Below are positions 7,819 through 16,003 of a stretch of DNA of 64,000 nt, piece after piece. Every line of letters starts with the position of its first letter. The first letter of the stretch is position 1. The translations under genes and the position numbers were made by a program. Origin of the DNA: Sphingomonadales bacterium (GTDB lineage Bacteria > Pseudomonadota > Alphaproteobacteria > Sphingomonadales > Sphingomonadaceae); NCBI GenBank assembly GCA_016714795.1, contig JADKCA010000007.1, forward strand, positions 124,001 to 188,000, read 5' to 3'. The notes under the pieces were generated by a model. The model ran no database searches and was not told the DNA's origin. It worked only from the letters and a program-made list of their open reading frames with translations.

Positions 7819-10104
7819 TCAGGCCGCGCGGCGTAACAGGCCGCGCGCCCGACCTGCCTTGCCCCCCAGCAGCCGGATAGCCTCGCTGCGGCTCACCGGC
7901 TGCGAGTGGAAGAAGCCCTGAATATTGTGACACCCGGCATCGGTCACGCGCTGGTTCTGGCTTTCGGTTTCAACGCCTTCGGCAACCACGTTCATGCCCA
8001 GACTGCTGCCAAGGCCGACAATGGCCTTCAGGATATGGAAGGCCTGCGGGTCGCGATCTATGTTGCGCACAAAAGAGCGGTCGATCTTGATGTCATCAAA
8101 TTCGAAACGGCGCAGATAGCTGAGGCTGGAATAGCCTGTACCGAAATCATCCAGTGCGATCCGGAAACCCAGCGCGTGCAGGGCAGAGAGAATGCCCAGC
8201 ACCTTCTCGCTATGATCCAGCAGAACACCTTCCGTGATTTCGAACGTGATCTTGCGCGGATCAACCAGACGATTGTCCACCATCTCCGCGACACGGGCGA
8301 CAAAATCGGAATGGGTGATTTCAACCGGGGAGAGATTGATGGCTGTGCGGACCCCCGGCCAGTAGCGCTGATCTTCGAACACACGTTCCATGATCCAGCT
8401 GCCCAGCATCCGCATCTGGCCGGTTTGTTCTGCAATCGGCACGAAAATGTCGGGCGCGATGATGCCCAGCCTTGGGTGATGCCAGCGCACCAGCGCTTCA
8501 AGGCTGGAAATCTGGCCCGTCCGCGCAGCAAAAATGGGCTGATAGACCATTTCCAGCTGGTTTTCGACAATGGCGCGCCTCAGCTCCAGTTCGATCTCGC
8601 GTCGGGCGCGGAGATTTTCATCCATGTCAGGCGTAAAGGCGCGCCACCGGCCGCGACCGCGCGCCTTGGCCTGATAAAGGGCGATGTCTGCGTTGCGGAG
8701 CAATTCGCCTACGGTGGTGCCATGGTTCGGCGACCACGCGATGCCACACGAAGCGGTGACATCCAGTTCATGTCCCATGACAGTGAAAGGAACCTGAAAG
8801 GCCGCCATGACCGTGGCCCCGATCTGGCTGATTGCGCCGCGTACGCGATTCTGGCGTCGCATGATCACGAATTCGTCCCCGCCGAAACGGGCCAGCATGT
8901 CGGAAGGCTGGAGCACAAGCCGCAAGCGTTCGGCCGCAAGGCAGATCAGATCGTCGCCCGCTTGATGGCCCAGCGTGTCGTTCACATCCTTGAAACGGTC
9001 AATGTCGATATAGGCGATGATAACGCCTTCATCCTCTTGAGACTCCGCCAGATCGAGCAGCAGGACCGACAGCGCCTGCTGGAAATTCGTGCGGTTGGGC
9101 AGGTCTGACATGGGGTCATGCAGCGCGACATGAACGGCCTGTGCCTGACTGGCCGAAAGTTCCCGCGCGGTCATCCGAACGCGCCGGAAAATCATCCCGA
9201 CGAGCAACATGGCCGCCATGCAATAGGAAATCAGCGCGATCAGCAGCGGGCTTGTCGTCTTGATGATCGCGGCTCCGGGGCGCTGCGCATTCCACACCAG
9301 ATGACCGATCTGCCTGCCGTGCCGCGTGGTTGTGATGGGCACAGACGCCTTTTCAGCGCCAGAGGGAAGTTCGCGCCGGACCTCAAGTCCGTCCAGCTGC
9401 AGCATTTCCTGCATTCGTGCGAGCAAGACGGAGTCGATCGGGCGAACCGAAATGAGGAAGTTGGGCGTCTTGGTGAGGAGGCCGAATTTGGCGTCAGGAA
9501 GGATTGACGTGGCGGCGAGCAATGCAGGTTTGCCTTCGAACGAAATGACTCGCCCCGCCCAGCGCGCAATTGGCCTGCCGTTCGCAGCCGCAGGCCAACG
9601 CGTATCCTGAAGCGTCAGAAAGCTGGTCGGCGCATCAAGCAGGCGCGCGTTGGTGTTGATCTCTTCGACCAGAGTGGGCATTTCGGCCTGCAAGTCCGAG
9701 ATCCGTGACAATGCTGTGCGTTTTCCATCGCGCCAGACAGCGATGGGCACGCCATCCGGCCGGACCAGGAACAAGCGGCCATGCTTGAAGTTCGACCAGA
9801 GATATGTGCCGAAATAGGCATCTGCCCAATCCAGATCGTAACCGCTGCCAACGGCAAGAAAAGCATCGTCCCAGGAGACTTGAGCCTTTTGCTCGTGCGC
9901 CAGCTGAAGCTGCCCGTCCTCCAGATAATTCCGGATCAGCCGGGTTTTCTCCTGATGGTCAAGACTATCCGCCAATCGCGCCGAAGAGATGAAGCCGTTG
10001 ACGAGTGCCGCAGACAGAATCAGGAGCGTCAGCAAGATGCTGCCGATCAGCCAGTTGATCCCTGGCCCCGTCCTTTGCACGAAACCCCAAACGCATACCG
10101 TCAC
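7819..10104 (-). CDS. Membrane-bound GGDEF-EAL protein with CHASE4-like sensor
   Basis: A 761-residue cyclic-di-GMP enzyme. TM1 spans about residues 17-38 and TM2 about 286-306, enclosing a periplasmic CHASE4-like domain. The cytoplasmic part has a GGDEF domain with an intact FGGDEF motif (408-412) and an EAL domain with EALVRW (536-541), DDFGTGYSS (652-660) and an EGVE motif, so both diguanylate cyclase and phosphodiesterase residues are present. The inhibitory I-site RxxD is degenerate (QPSD), so product inhibition may be weak. It sits between pckA (divergent) and chvI, breaking a pairing that is adjacent in rhizobia. Net activity cannot be told from sequence. Confidence 0.92.
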   Translation of the reverse strand: MTVCVWGFVQRTGPGINWLIGSILLTLLILSAALVNGFISSARLADSLDHQEKTRLIRNYLEDGQLQLAHEQKAQVSWDDAFLAVGSGYDLDWADAYFGTYLWSNFKHGRLFLVRPDGVPIAVWRDGKRTALSRISDLQAEMPTLVEEINTNARLLDAPTSFLTLQDTRWPAAANGRPIARWAGRVISFEGKPALLAATSILPDAKFGLLTKTPNFLISVRPIDSVLLARMQEMLQLDGLEVRRELPSGAEKASVPITTTRHGRQIGHLVWNAQRPGAAIIKTTSPLLIALISYCMAAMLLVGMIFRRVRMTARELSASQAQAVHVALHDPMSDLPNRTNFQQALSVLLLDLAESQEDEGVIIAYIDIDRFKDVNDTLGHQAGDDLICLAAERLRLVLQPSDMLARFGGDEFVIMRRQNRVRGAISQIGATVMAAFQVPFTVMGHELDVTASCGIAWSPNHGTTVGELLRNADIALYQAKARGRGRWRAFTPDMDENLRARREIELELRRAIVENQLEMVYQPIFAARTGQISSLEALVRWHHPRLGIIAPDIFVPIAEQTGQMRMLGSWIMERVFEDQRYWPGVRTAINLSPVEITHSDFVARVAEMVDNRLVDPRKITFEITEGVLLDHSEKVLGILSALHALGFRIALDDFGTGYSSLSYLRRFEFDDIKIDRSFVRNIDRDPQAFHILKAIVGLGSSLGMNVVAEGVETESQNQRVTDAGCHNIQGFFHSQPVSRSEAIRLLGGKAGRARGLLRRAA

Positions 10105-10257
10105 CCTGTTCGGCCATAGTGAGCGCCGCCTGCGGACGCATCGAACAAGGCCGCAGAGACGTTTAGCATTGCCTGTGTTGAGGATTGGTAAAGCCTGATT
10201 TCACCTGAAGTGCGGGGCTGCGCATCGCTTGTCCATTAATAAAAATGGCGCGCCGAT

Positions 10258-10286
10258 TTGACGCATCCCCCCTCAAACTCTATGCG
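10258..10286 (+). promoter_or_regulatory. Possible pckA promoter
   Basis: A TTGACG hexamer at 10258-10263 is followed after 17 bases by TATGCG at 10281-10286, about 60 bases before the pckA start, in the divergent gap with the GGDEF-EAL gene. The spacing fits a sigma-70-type promoter; the -10 match is only fair. Confidence 0.35.
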
Positions 10287-10347
10287 CGCTCGCGACTCTC
10301 GGGCGGAATTCCGCTCCGCTGCCATAGCACAAACAGGAGATAGAACC

Positions 10348-11949
10348 GTGGCCAATACTCCTTTCCATCCGCTCGAAAAGCAGGGCATTTCCGTGAAAGC
10401 GCAGGTTCACTGGAACCTCGGCACCGCCCCGCTGGTGGAACAGGCGATTGCCCGCAGCGAAGGTATGCTGGCCGCCGAAGGCCCGTTGGTCGTGAAGACC
10501 GGCGCGCACACCGGCCGCTCCGCCAAGGACAAATATATTGTCCGTGACGCTGAAACCGAAAACACGGTCTGGTGGGGCAAGACCAACGTGCCGATGGACC
10601 CGGCCCATTTCGCCAATCTGAAGGAAGATTTCCTGAAGGCTCTGGGCGAAAAGGACACGCTGTTCGTGGCCGATCTGTTTGGCGGTTCGCAGGCCGAACA
10701 TCGCGTCAATGTCCGCGTGATCAACGAAAAGGCATGGCACAACCTGTTCATCCGCACGCTGCTGGTCCGTCCGGAAGTGGCGGACCTTGCGAGCTTCGTG
10801 CCCGAATATACGATCATCGACCTGCCGAGCTTCGTGGCCGATCCGGCCCGTCACGGCTGCCGTAGCGAAACCGTGATCGCGGTCAATTTCTCTGAAAAGC
10901 TGATCCTGATCGGCGGCACCGCTTATGCCGGTGAAATGAAGAAGTCGGTGTTCGGTATTCTCAACTATCTGCTGCCCGTGAAGGGCATCATGCCGATGCA
11001 CTGCTCCGCCAATATCGGCCCCAACGGCGATACGGCAGTGTTCTTCGGCCTGTCCGGCACCGGCAAGACCACGCTGTCTGCCGATGCCAGCCGCACGCTG
11101 ATCGGCGATGACGAACATGGCTGGTCCGACACGGCGGTCTTCAATTTCGAAGGCGGCTGCTATGCCAAGATGATCCGCCTGTCCGCCGAAGCAGAGCCGG
11201 AAATCTTCGCCACCACCAAGCGTTTCGGCACGGTGCTGGAAAATGTGGTGATGGACCCGGCCACGCGCCAGCTCGATTTCGATGACAACAGTCTGGCGGA
11301 AAACAGCCGCGGTTCCTACCCGATCAACTTCATCCCGAACGCGTCGAAGGACAATCTCGGCCCGGTGCCGCAGAACATCATCTTCCTGACGGCGGATGCC
11401 TATGGCGTGCTCCCCCCGATCGCGCGTCTCACGCCCGAACAGGCAATGTATCACTTCCTGTCCGGTTACACTGCGCGCGTGGCCGGCACCGAAATCGGCG
11501 TGACCGAGCCGGAAGCGACCTTCTCCACCTGTTTCGGTGCGCCGTTCATGCCGCGTCACCCCAGCGTCTATGGCAATCTGCTGAAGGAACGCATTGCCAA
11601 GGGCGGCGTGAAGTGCTGGCTGGTCAACACCGGCTGGACCGGTGGCATGGCGACGATGGATGGAATCAGCCGTATGCCGATCAAGGCCACGCGTGCCCTG
11701 CTCAACGCCGCACTTGATGGCAGCCTGAACACTGCCGAGTTCAAGACCGATCCCAACTTCGGCTTTGAATTCCCGGTCGCCGTGGCAGGCGTGGACAGCA
11801 AGATCCTCGACCCGCGTGCCGCGTGGGCCGATCCTGCGGCCTATGACAAGACGGCCAAGACGCTGGTTGGCCAGTTCATCGACAATTTCGCGCAGTTCGC
11901 GGACCATGTGGATGATGCCGTGAAGGCCGCCGCGCCCAAGGCCGCCTGA
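10348..11949 (+). CDS. pckA: Phosphoenolpyruvate carboxykinase (ATP)
   Basis: A 533-residue ATP-type PEP carboxykinase that converts oxaloacetate plus ATP to PEP, the first committed step of gluconeogenesis. The P-loop GLSGTGKTT is at residues 234-242, followed by IGDDEHGW with metal-binding Asp residues; RSAKDKYIV near the N-terminus helps bind substrate. The GTG at 10348 is the best start, with AGGAGA 7 bases upstream; the frame extends upstream to 10258 but that part is not family-like. It lies close to chvI-chvG, as in rhizobia where ChvI activates it. A strong terminator follows. Confidence 0.96.
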   Translation: MANTPFHPLEKQGISVKAQVHWNLGTAPLVEQAIARSEGMLAAEGPLVVKTGAHTGRSAKDKYIVRDAETENTVWWGKTNVPMDPAHFANLKEDFLKALGEKDTLFVADLFGGSQAEHRVNVRVINEKAWHNLFIRTLLVRPEVADLASFVPEYTIIDLPSFVADPARHGCRSETVIAVNFSEKLILIGGTAYAGEMKKSVFGILNYLLPVKGIMPMHCSANIGPNGDTAVFFGLSGTGKTTLSADASRTLIGDDEHGWSDTAVFNFEGGCYAKMIRLSAEAEPEIFATTKRFGTVLENVVMDPATRQLDFDDNSLAENSRGSYPINFIPNASKDNLGPVPQNIIFLTADAYGVLPPIARLTPEQAMYHFLSGYTARVAGTEIGVTEPEATFSTCFGAPFMPRHPSVYGNLLKERIAKGGVKCWLVNTGWTGGMATMDGISRMPIKATRALLNAALDGSLNTAEFKTDPNFGFEFPVAVAGVDSKILDPRAAWADPAAYDKTAKTLVGQFIDNFAQFADHVDDAVKAAAPKAA

Positions 11950-11970
11950 GGCGCATTACAGACACGAAAA

Positions 11971-12007
11971 GGGCCGGTGCGGGGAATGCCTCGCACCGGC
12001 CTTTTTT
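11971..12007 (+). terminator. Rho-independent terminator after pckA
   Basis: A 10-bp perfect stem (GGCCGGTGCG at 11972-11981 with its complement at 11992-12001), a 10-base loop and a run of T at 12002-12007. It stands between the convergent pckA and GT87-like genes. Confidence 0.9.
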
Positions 12008-12073
12008 GTTGGACGCGGATCACGACCAGGCACAGCCGTTCGTGTCGAACGGATAGAGTCAGATTTTCCCGCC

Positions 12074-13237
12074 CTAGCGCGCCAGCCCGGCCTTCATCCG
12101 CAATCCCTGCCACAGAGCAGATATGCGCGCGCTTTCTCCGCTCTCGCGATATAGCAGCAGCAACAGGCCAATGGGCATGACCGGCATCAGATTGATCAGC
12201 CGCGTTTCAGACAGCATCTGCGCAAAGCAATAGAAGGAGGCGGCATAGAGGATCGCCAGGCCCTTCTCGTTGAGGCCGCGCGTCACCGCCCACGCCACGC
12301 CCGCGATCAGCATCGGCTGATCATACATGTACATATAGGGGCTGGTGAGCATGGTGGCTGTCACCAGGGCCGCCGTGCGGAACAGCGGATCACGCTCACG
12401 GCTCCACACACGCCAGACGATCCACACGCCAGCCAGAGCGACCGCACCATGGACGATGGCCGCAGGCAGCGCCGGAATGCCGACCATGCGCAGCGAAGCG
12501 AAGACGGTAGCAATCTTGTACCAGCCAACCTGCCCACCTGCCGTCAACTGCCCATAGAGCGGGAGAATATCGAAAAAGCCCTGCCATGCGGGCCAACCGA
12601 ACACAGCGAGCGATGCCAGCGAGAGCGAGACCGCGCTGACAGCGGCCCCGGCAAAGGCCCGCCATTCGCGCGCGGCAATCAGCGCCAGCGGAATCAGCAC
12701 CGCAATCTGCGGCTTCATGGCGAGACAGCCAAACATCAGCCCCGCCACGAAAGGCCGGTTCTTCATCTGCCCCATCGCCGCGATCAGCAACGCGGCAGTG
12801 AACAGGCCATTCTGCCCCACCATGCCGCACAACAGGATCGGCGGCAGCGCCAGCGCCAGCGTTTCAAACCCCGGCAGATTGCGCTTCACCGCCCAGAAAT
12901 AGGCCCCGAGCGAGAGCGCAATCCAGATGGCCGCCGCCAGCGGATAAGGCAGCGCGCCAAACGGCCAGATCAGGAAAAAGAAGGGCGGCGGATAGGGAAA
13001 GGGCATCTGCCCGTCAAAGGTGGAGGCCTGCGCCTCGATGCTGCGGTGAAGCACCACATCATAAGCCCCCGGCAAATTGCCCAGCAGAGCCAGCTTGGAC
13101 GCGGCCCAGAAGCTGATGAAATCCATGCCCCAGGGCTTGATGGCATTCTTGAACACCGCAATCGCGATCATCGCAAGAATGGCAATCGCCAGCATCCGCC
13201 AGCGGTGCGAGAAAATGGGAGGTGCCTGATCCAACAT
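12074..13237 (-). CDS. GT87/DUF2029-like polytopic membrane protein
   Basis: A 387-residue integral membrane protein with about 9-10 hydrophobic segments. It resembles the DUF2029 / glycosyltransferase family 87 group, lipid-linked sugar transferases of the GT-C fold. The acidic loop after TM1 (WGMDFISFW) carries the Asp expected of a GT-C catalytic loop, and FPYPPPFFFLIWPF and TSPYMYMYDQPML segments match what is typical of the family. Substrate unknown; in actinobacteria relatives are mannosyltransferases. It stands alone, convergent with pckA and 54 bases downstream of the cytochrome gene on the same strand. Confidence 0.75.
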   Translation of the reverse strand: MLDQAPPIFSHRWRMLAIAILAMIAIAVFKNAIKPWGMDFISFWAASKLALLGNLPGAYDVVLHRSIEAQASTFDGQMPFPYPPPFFFLIWPFGALPYPLAAAIWIALSLGAYFWAVKRNLPGFETLALALPPILLCGMVGQNGLFTAALLIAAMGQMKNRPFVAGLMFGCLAMKPQIAVLIPLALIAAREWRAFAGAAVSAVSLSLASLAVFGWPAWQGFFDILPLYGQLTAGGQVGWYKIATVFASLRMVGIPALPAAIVHGAVALAGVWIVWRVWSRERDPLFRTAALVTATMLTSPYMYMYDQPMLIAGVAWAVTRGLNEKGLAILYAASFYCFAQMLSETRLINLMPVMPIGLLLLLYRESGESARISALWQGLRMKAGLAR

Positions 13238-13291
13238 GCACCCCGCTTTACCCGGAACCTGTTAACCCCTTGTTACCCATGGGCTATGGCC

Positions 13292-15184
13292 TCAAAGGCT
13301 TTTCAGATATTCCAGCAAGGCCTTGCGGTCATCCACGCTCAGGCCGGACACACCGTAATCATGGCCCTGATTGCCATTGCCATCCACCGCCTTGCCATCT
13401 GCGCCAACCGCCACGAACTCCCATGCGCGGCCACTGGCGGGCTTGCTTTCCCAGACATAGCCCAGCATTTCCGCATCATAATCGCGAGACCCCAGCCAGA
13501 AACGCTTCGGGCGCTCGGCTGGCGGCAACAGCAAATGGTAAAGCGTCGGGACAGAGCCATTGTGCAGATAGGGCGCGGTGGCCCAGATCCCGTCCAGCGG
13601 GCGGGCCTTATACCCCAGCAGATCCTTCACCGCGTTCCAGCGTGCCAGTTCATCGGGCTTGGTGGGTGCCCCGCCTGTGCAGAAGGCCAGCCGCGAATCC
13701 CGCTTCGCCCGCACCACCATGGTGGTGAAATCACCCGGAATCCGTGTCTTGGCGCGCGCATCCAGCCCCAGCCATGTTTCCACCGCGCCTTCGATGATCC
13801 GCCCCTTCTGGTCCACCAGCGAACCGATCACCGTGGTGCCCAGTTGCGCGGCGAGCGGAGCGGTATCCCCCAGAAGCTCCTTCTTGCCCAGGAAACCGCG
13901 CGGCGTGCCCTGCAACACGCCGGTCTTCGCCTCATAGGTAGCAGCATTGCAAGCCATCCACGGGTCGGTCATGTCCGCGCCCATATCCCGCAGGTAAGAC
14001 ATGCGTTCGATGCCTTGTGTCTTGGTGCGCTTGCCCTCCGTCTCCCACTTATCCTTGGGCAGATGGCAGGAGGCGCATTTCTGATCGAACAGTTCATCCC
14101 CGCGTTTGCGCAGCGTTTCGTTGATCGCGGGAAAGGCCGCAGGCCAAGCCGGGGCCTTCAGCTTGGTCAGGTGATTTTCGATCCAGATCAGATTTTCGGT
14201 CATCACCGATGATTTATACCCCTTGGGCAAAAGCCCGGCATTGGCCTCGCGCGGGTGTGTCAGCACTTCGCCAAAAACGCCGATCACCTCGCCTGCATTG
14301 CGTCCAAGCGCGCCATAATCAAATTCTCCGCCCGGCCCCTTCAGCGGCTCATTCTTGACGACGCCATTCCATTGCACGCGCACCTGTTTGGAAATGTTCC
14401 AGAGGAAGGGGTAGGAGACCGGCGCGTCCGATGCGTTGGTCATCTGCGGATCGGCCTGATTGTAGAGCGCCACCTTGTTGAAGATGTGCCCGAACGCATC
14501 GACGCGCGCAAAGCCATAACGCAGCGGCGTTTCATTCTGCCGGTCTACCTTCTTTTCCCATGCGTCAAAACTGGCAAGCGCGGTCTTGAGCAAAGCGCGA
14601 TTGTCCGGCGTATCCTTGCCCGCCAGTACCTTGGCGGCAAAGCGGCCAAAGCGTGCGCCATCCGCCAGCGTTTGCGCCACGGCCTTGTCCATCGCTTCGA
14701 CAAAGGCCTGATAGTCACCCAGACTCGGCCCGCCATCGACGCGGATCGCCTGCCCCTTGTAACTGACTTCCGCCGTGTGGCAGGCCGCGCAGTTCATGCC
14801 GATCCAGATTTCGGCGTTATCCTTGTCCCCCTTTTGCCCGGCATACCAGCGCAGGCCCGTCACCTTGAAGTCCGCATCCGCCTGCCGGTCGAGCGCGAAG
14901 CCTGTGGGCACCGGATATTTCGCCCCCGCGCGCGGCGGCAGATAACCGAAACTTTCGATATAAGCGGGATCGCCAAAGGCCGCCGTGCCATCCGGCTGCT
15001 CCAGCGCGCTCCACCACGCATAGGGCATCATGCGCGAGCCCTGCGAAATGTCATACCAGTCGGCGCGGTCCTTCTCGCTCCACCCTTGCGGGCCGTCTCC
15101 TTCCTTCGTGCATCCAGACAGGAACGCAGCGCCGCAGAGCGAGGCAAGCAGGGCAAGGCGGCGGGCGGGCGTCAAACGGATCAT
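13292..15184 (-). CDS. Di-heme cytochrome c lipoprotein (MauG/CcP superfamily, RoxA-like)
   Basis: A 630-residue exported di-heme cytochrome c. From the ATG at 15184 (with GGAGGAG just upstream at 15188-15194) it has a lipoprotein signal with lipobox LSGC (Cys25). Heme c sites are CAACH (132-136) and CASCH (370-374). The C-terminal part has DGIWATAPYLHNGSVPTLYHLL-type sequence, split here as DGIWATAPYLHNGS and VPTLYHLL, characteristic of cytochrome c peroxidase/MauG relatives. Size and architecture resemble the RoxA/RoxB group of extracellular dioxygenases as well as uncharacterised family members, so the reaction cannot be assigned. Heme attachment would need the Ccm system, part of which is encoded at 30.6-35.4 kb. 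Confidence 0.85.
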   Translation of the reverse strand: MIRLTPARRLALLASLCGAAFLSGCTKEGDGPQGWSEKDRADWYDISQGSRMMPYAWWSALEQPDGTAAFGDPAYIESFGYLPPRAGAKYPVPTGFALDRQADADFKVTGLRWYAGQKGDKDNAEIWIGMNCAACHTAEVSYKGQAIRVDGGPSLGDYQAFVEAMDKAVAQTLADGARFGRFAAKVLAGKDTPDNRALLKTALASFDAWEKKVDRQNETPLRYGFARVDAFGHIFNKVALYNQADPQMTNASDAPVSYPFLWNISKQVRVQWNGVVKNEPLKGPGGEFDYGALGRNAGEVIGVFGEVLTHPREANAGLLPKGYKSSVMTENLIWIENHLTKLKAPAWPAAFPAINETLRKRGDELFDQKCASCHLPKDKWETEGKRTKTQGIERMSYLRDMGADMTDPWMACNAATYEAKTGVLQGTPRGFLGKKELLGDTAPLAAQLGTTVIGSLVDQKGRIIEGAVETWLGLDARAKTRIPGDFTTMVVRAKRDSRLAFCTGGAPTKPDELARWNAVKDLLGYKARPLDGIWATAPYLHNGSVPTLYHLLLPPAERPKRFWLGSRDYDAEMLGYVWESKPASGRAWEFVAVGADGKAVDGNGNQGHDYGVSGLSVDDRKALLEYLKSL

Positions 15185-15237
15185 GGGCTCCTCCAGGGCG
15201 CGTGGACAGCAAGCAATTGACCCGATCATTTTTCTCT

Positions 15238-15336
15238 GATTGGGCCAATCCTTTCACAGTGCAGCGGCGAACGCAAGCCAATCAATAACTTGGCCGACTG
15301 CATGACTTGACTTGCCGTTCATTCACCCGGATATTT
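15238..15336 (+). promoter_or_regulatory. Divergent control region upstream of the protease operon
   Basis: The gap between the cytochrome gene and the protease operon contains a perfect palindrome GATTGGGCCAATC at 15238-15250 (arms of 6, centre G). TTGACT at 15307-15312 is followed after 18 bases by ATATTT at 15331-15336, a possible promoter for the rightward genes. Both are weak, sequence-only suggestions. Confidence 0.3.
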
Positions 15337-15382
15337 CCGCTTCTATCGTCCCGGCTGCGCAACGCGTGCAAGCCCATGGAGA

Positions 15383-15622
15383 GTGGATGAATTGGAAGCA
15401 GGCTTTTCCATCGGTCTGGTCTTGGGCTGGACACTGGCACACCAGATCGGGTGGGGATGGATCACGGCATTCAAGATCATGCTGGCGATCATGACTTCGG
15501 TTTTTCTTGAAACACTCAGTGCAGGGTGCGGCGTTCCCGCGGGCTGGGGACTGGCGATGGGCGGGATCGCACACGCCATGTTCCTCTCCGCAATCAGGCA
15601 AAGGAGCATGCAACATGGATAG
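15383..15622 (+). CDS. Small membrane protein of the protease operon (79 residues)
   Basis: A 79-residue, very hydrophobic protein with two or three predicted membrane segments (about residues 8-26, 29-47 and 54-71). It starts at GTG 15383, although a TTG at 15392 sits at a better distance from the GGAGAG at 15378. Its end overlaps the next start by 8 bases, and it shares a GLVLGW motif with that next protein, so the pair may be distant paralogues. Function unknown. Coupling to two protease genes suggests a membrane partner such as an anchor, a channel or a proteolytic target. Confidence is limited by its small size. Confidence 0.6.
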   Translation: MDELEAGFSIGLVLGWTLAHQIGWGWITAFKIMLAIMTSVFLETLSAGCGVPAGWGLAMGGIAHAMFLSAIRQRSMQHG

Positions 15623-15998
15623 CGTGGCAGAATATGGTGCGTTCGGGTTCGGGCTGGTGCTCGGCTGGTTCCTGTACATGGTCAACCGCTACCGCAAGGG
15701 AGACATGGCACTGGGCGATCTCGCCACGGTGCTGGGTGCAGTCGGCGGCGCAGCGGTGACGACCCTGTTCGGAACCGCAAAGGGCGATCTCTTCGGTGCC
15801 TATGGCATGGGACTGGCCACCGGCTTTTTCGGCTATTTCCTGGTGCTGGTGATTCTGGTGGCGGCTTCGGCCAATTTCAGCGCAGACTTCTTCCTCGATG
15901 GCCGTCGCAAGCGTCCGGCAGCGGATGAATATATCCCCGAAACGGTGCGGCAGGCCGGTCTGGGGATGGATGAAGGCACCGGAAACCACAAGGGCTGA
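15615..15998 (+). CDS. Membrane protein of the protease operon (127 residues)
   Basis: A 127-residue protein with three predicted membrane segments (about residues 8-26, 35-53 and 60-85) and a hydrophilic C-terminal tail of about 40 residues rich in Arg, Lys and acidic residues. The start at 15615 has AAGGAG at 15601-15606, a good distance away; the frame is open upstream but only through the preceding gene. The GFGLVLGWFL segment echoes the GLVLGW of the gene before it. It ends 5 bases before the metalloprotease start. Unknown family; the cytoplasmic tail could be a docking or cleavage site. Confidence 0.75.
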   Translation: MDSVAEYGAFGFGLVLGWFLYMVNRYRKGDMALGDLATVLGAVGGAAVTTLFGTAKGDLFGAYGMGLATGFFGYFLVLVILVAASANFSADFFLDGRRKRPAADEYIPETVRQAGLGMDEGTGNHKG

Positions 15999-16003
15999 CG
16001 CGC

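Noticed and set aside
7772..7933. N-terminal extension of ChvI to 7933
   Set aside because: Overlaps the coding end of the GGDEF-EAL gene and lacks receiver-domain similarity; ATG at 7771 gives the family start.
10273..11907. 544-codon minus-strand open frame opposite pckA
   Set aside because: Pure shadow of pckA codon bias; no motifs or ribosome-binding site.
13292..15184. Calling the cytochrome a rubber oxygenase (RoxA)
   Set aside because: Architecture is similar, but substrate-determining residues cannot be verified without alignment, and it is a lipoprotein.
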